Shown: positions 62,264 through 64,000 of the stretch, in pieces
Position numbering within the stretch: the stretch's first letter is position 1
Layout: the number at the start of each line of letters is the position of its first letter
From: Erythrobacter sp. HKB08
Lineage (GTDB): Bacteria; Pseudomonadota; Alphaproteobacteria; Sphingomonadales; Sphingomonadaceae
Direction: 5' to 3'
Length of the DNA: 64,000 nucleotides
Assembly (NCBI RefSeq): GCF_004114695.1
Contig: NZ_CP035310.1
Span: 1,595,501-1,659,500 of the forward strand
The notes under the pieces: generated by a model
Seen by the model: only the letters and a program-made list of their open reading frames with translations
Database searches by the model: none
What the model was told of the DNA's origin: nothing
Translations under genes and position numbers: made by a program

Positions 62264-62358
62264 CGCGAAGCTTTCGACACAATCCGAATTTCCGGCTGTC
62301 CGGCGACCGCGCTCGCCGTGGACGGCATCCCGTCAAGAATCCATTCGAAAGCCCCAAA
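62251..62358 (+). promoter_or_regulatory. structured leader-secA intergenic RNA that may hide the secA ribosome-binding site
   Basis: GCTTTCGA (62270-62277) is perfectly complementary to TCGAAAGC (62345-62352), which contains the only plausible secA ribosome-binding bases (GAAAG, 7 nt before ATG). Within the closed loop are small hairpins at 62293-62304 (CCGG/CCGG), 62302-62317 (GGCGA/TCGCC) and 62321-62334 (GACGG/CCGTC). A further hairpin, CGCGCT (62251-62256) with AGCGCG (62262-62267), spans the leader stop codon and would be opened by a ribosome at the leader's end. All are read by eye, without energy calculation. Confidence 0.5.

Positions 62359-64000
<1,642 letters not shown>

Overview
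The window reads as chromosomal DNA of a high-GC alphaproteobacterium, most likely a Sphingomonadales member near Erythrobacter/Qipengyuania. This rests on gene content and order: a tyrosine-type DivL followed by tsaE-amgK-murU-addB-addA-trxA, an ALAS-type hemA, alphaproteobacterial AddAB, a complete propionyl-CoA to succinyl-CoA gene set, and EcfG-like promoters. Genes are dense, no stretch above 300 bases lacks a gene, and many same-strand neighbours overlap by four bases (GTGA or ATGA). I see no prophage, transposase gene or CRISPR array. The taxonomic call is inference.

Layout. 1-4.4 kb, minus strand: murI, hemA, a TauD-type dioxygenase and a PAS-GGDEF-EAL protein cut by the window edge. 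4.5-9.5 kb, plus: plsY, dprA, a membrane protein and topA. 9.5-11.9 kb, minus: lepB-rnc-era with 4-bp overlaps. 12-20 kb: pgi, a stand-alone receiver protein with an apparently non-canonical start, a DEAD-box helicase, glutathione reductase, a lipoprotein and two SDR-type oxidoreductases. 20.1-31.4 kb: pccB, mce, methylmalonyl-CoA mutase, bioB and pccA, with a GST, an enoyl-CoA hydratase-family protein, a hydrolase and small proteins between them; this set converts propionyl-CoA to succinyl-CoA and makes the biotin that PccA carries.

31.4-42 kb: an O-methyltransferase, a CsaA-like protein, a cyclase-family hydrolase with an operator-like promoter, a DUF421 membrane protein, aroK-aroB, a large exported protein of unknown function, xerD, accA, an M48 lipoprotein protease and two tandem Flp pilins. 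42-48.4 kb: a Nudix hydrolase, tRNA-Arg(ACG), a mini-zincin, an EcfG-type promoter ahead of hemerythrin, phospholipase D and folE, then a histone-H1-like tailed protein, a peroxiredoxin and ahcY behind a strong palindrome. 48.5-59.8 kb: one tight gene chain from divL (cell-cycle pseudokinase) through tsaE, the peptidoglycan recycling pair amgK-murU, the DNA repair pair addB-addA, and trxA. 59.8-64 kb: an inositol-monophosphatase-family gene and argJ (minus), then an 89-residue exported peptide and secA (plus, cut by the window end).

The most interesting locus is the small exported ORF just before secA. It has a signal peptide, ends in a Gly-Pro-Asp-Arg tail that resembles the end of the SecM arrest peptide (Gly-Pro-Gln-Arg), and is followed by an 8-nt segment perfectly complementary to the secA ribosome-binding region. 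This suggests a SecM-like secretion monitor in an order where I know of none. Other points of note are a 26-bp strictly alternating pyrimidine-purine run in the presumed 5' leader of topA, Tyr in place of the H-box His in DivL, and an apparent ATT start codon for the receiver protein.
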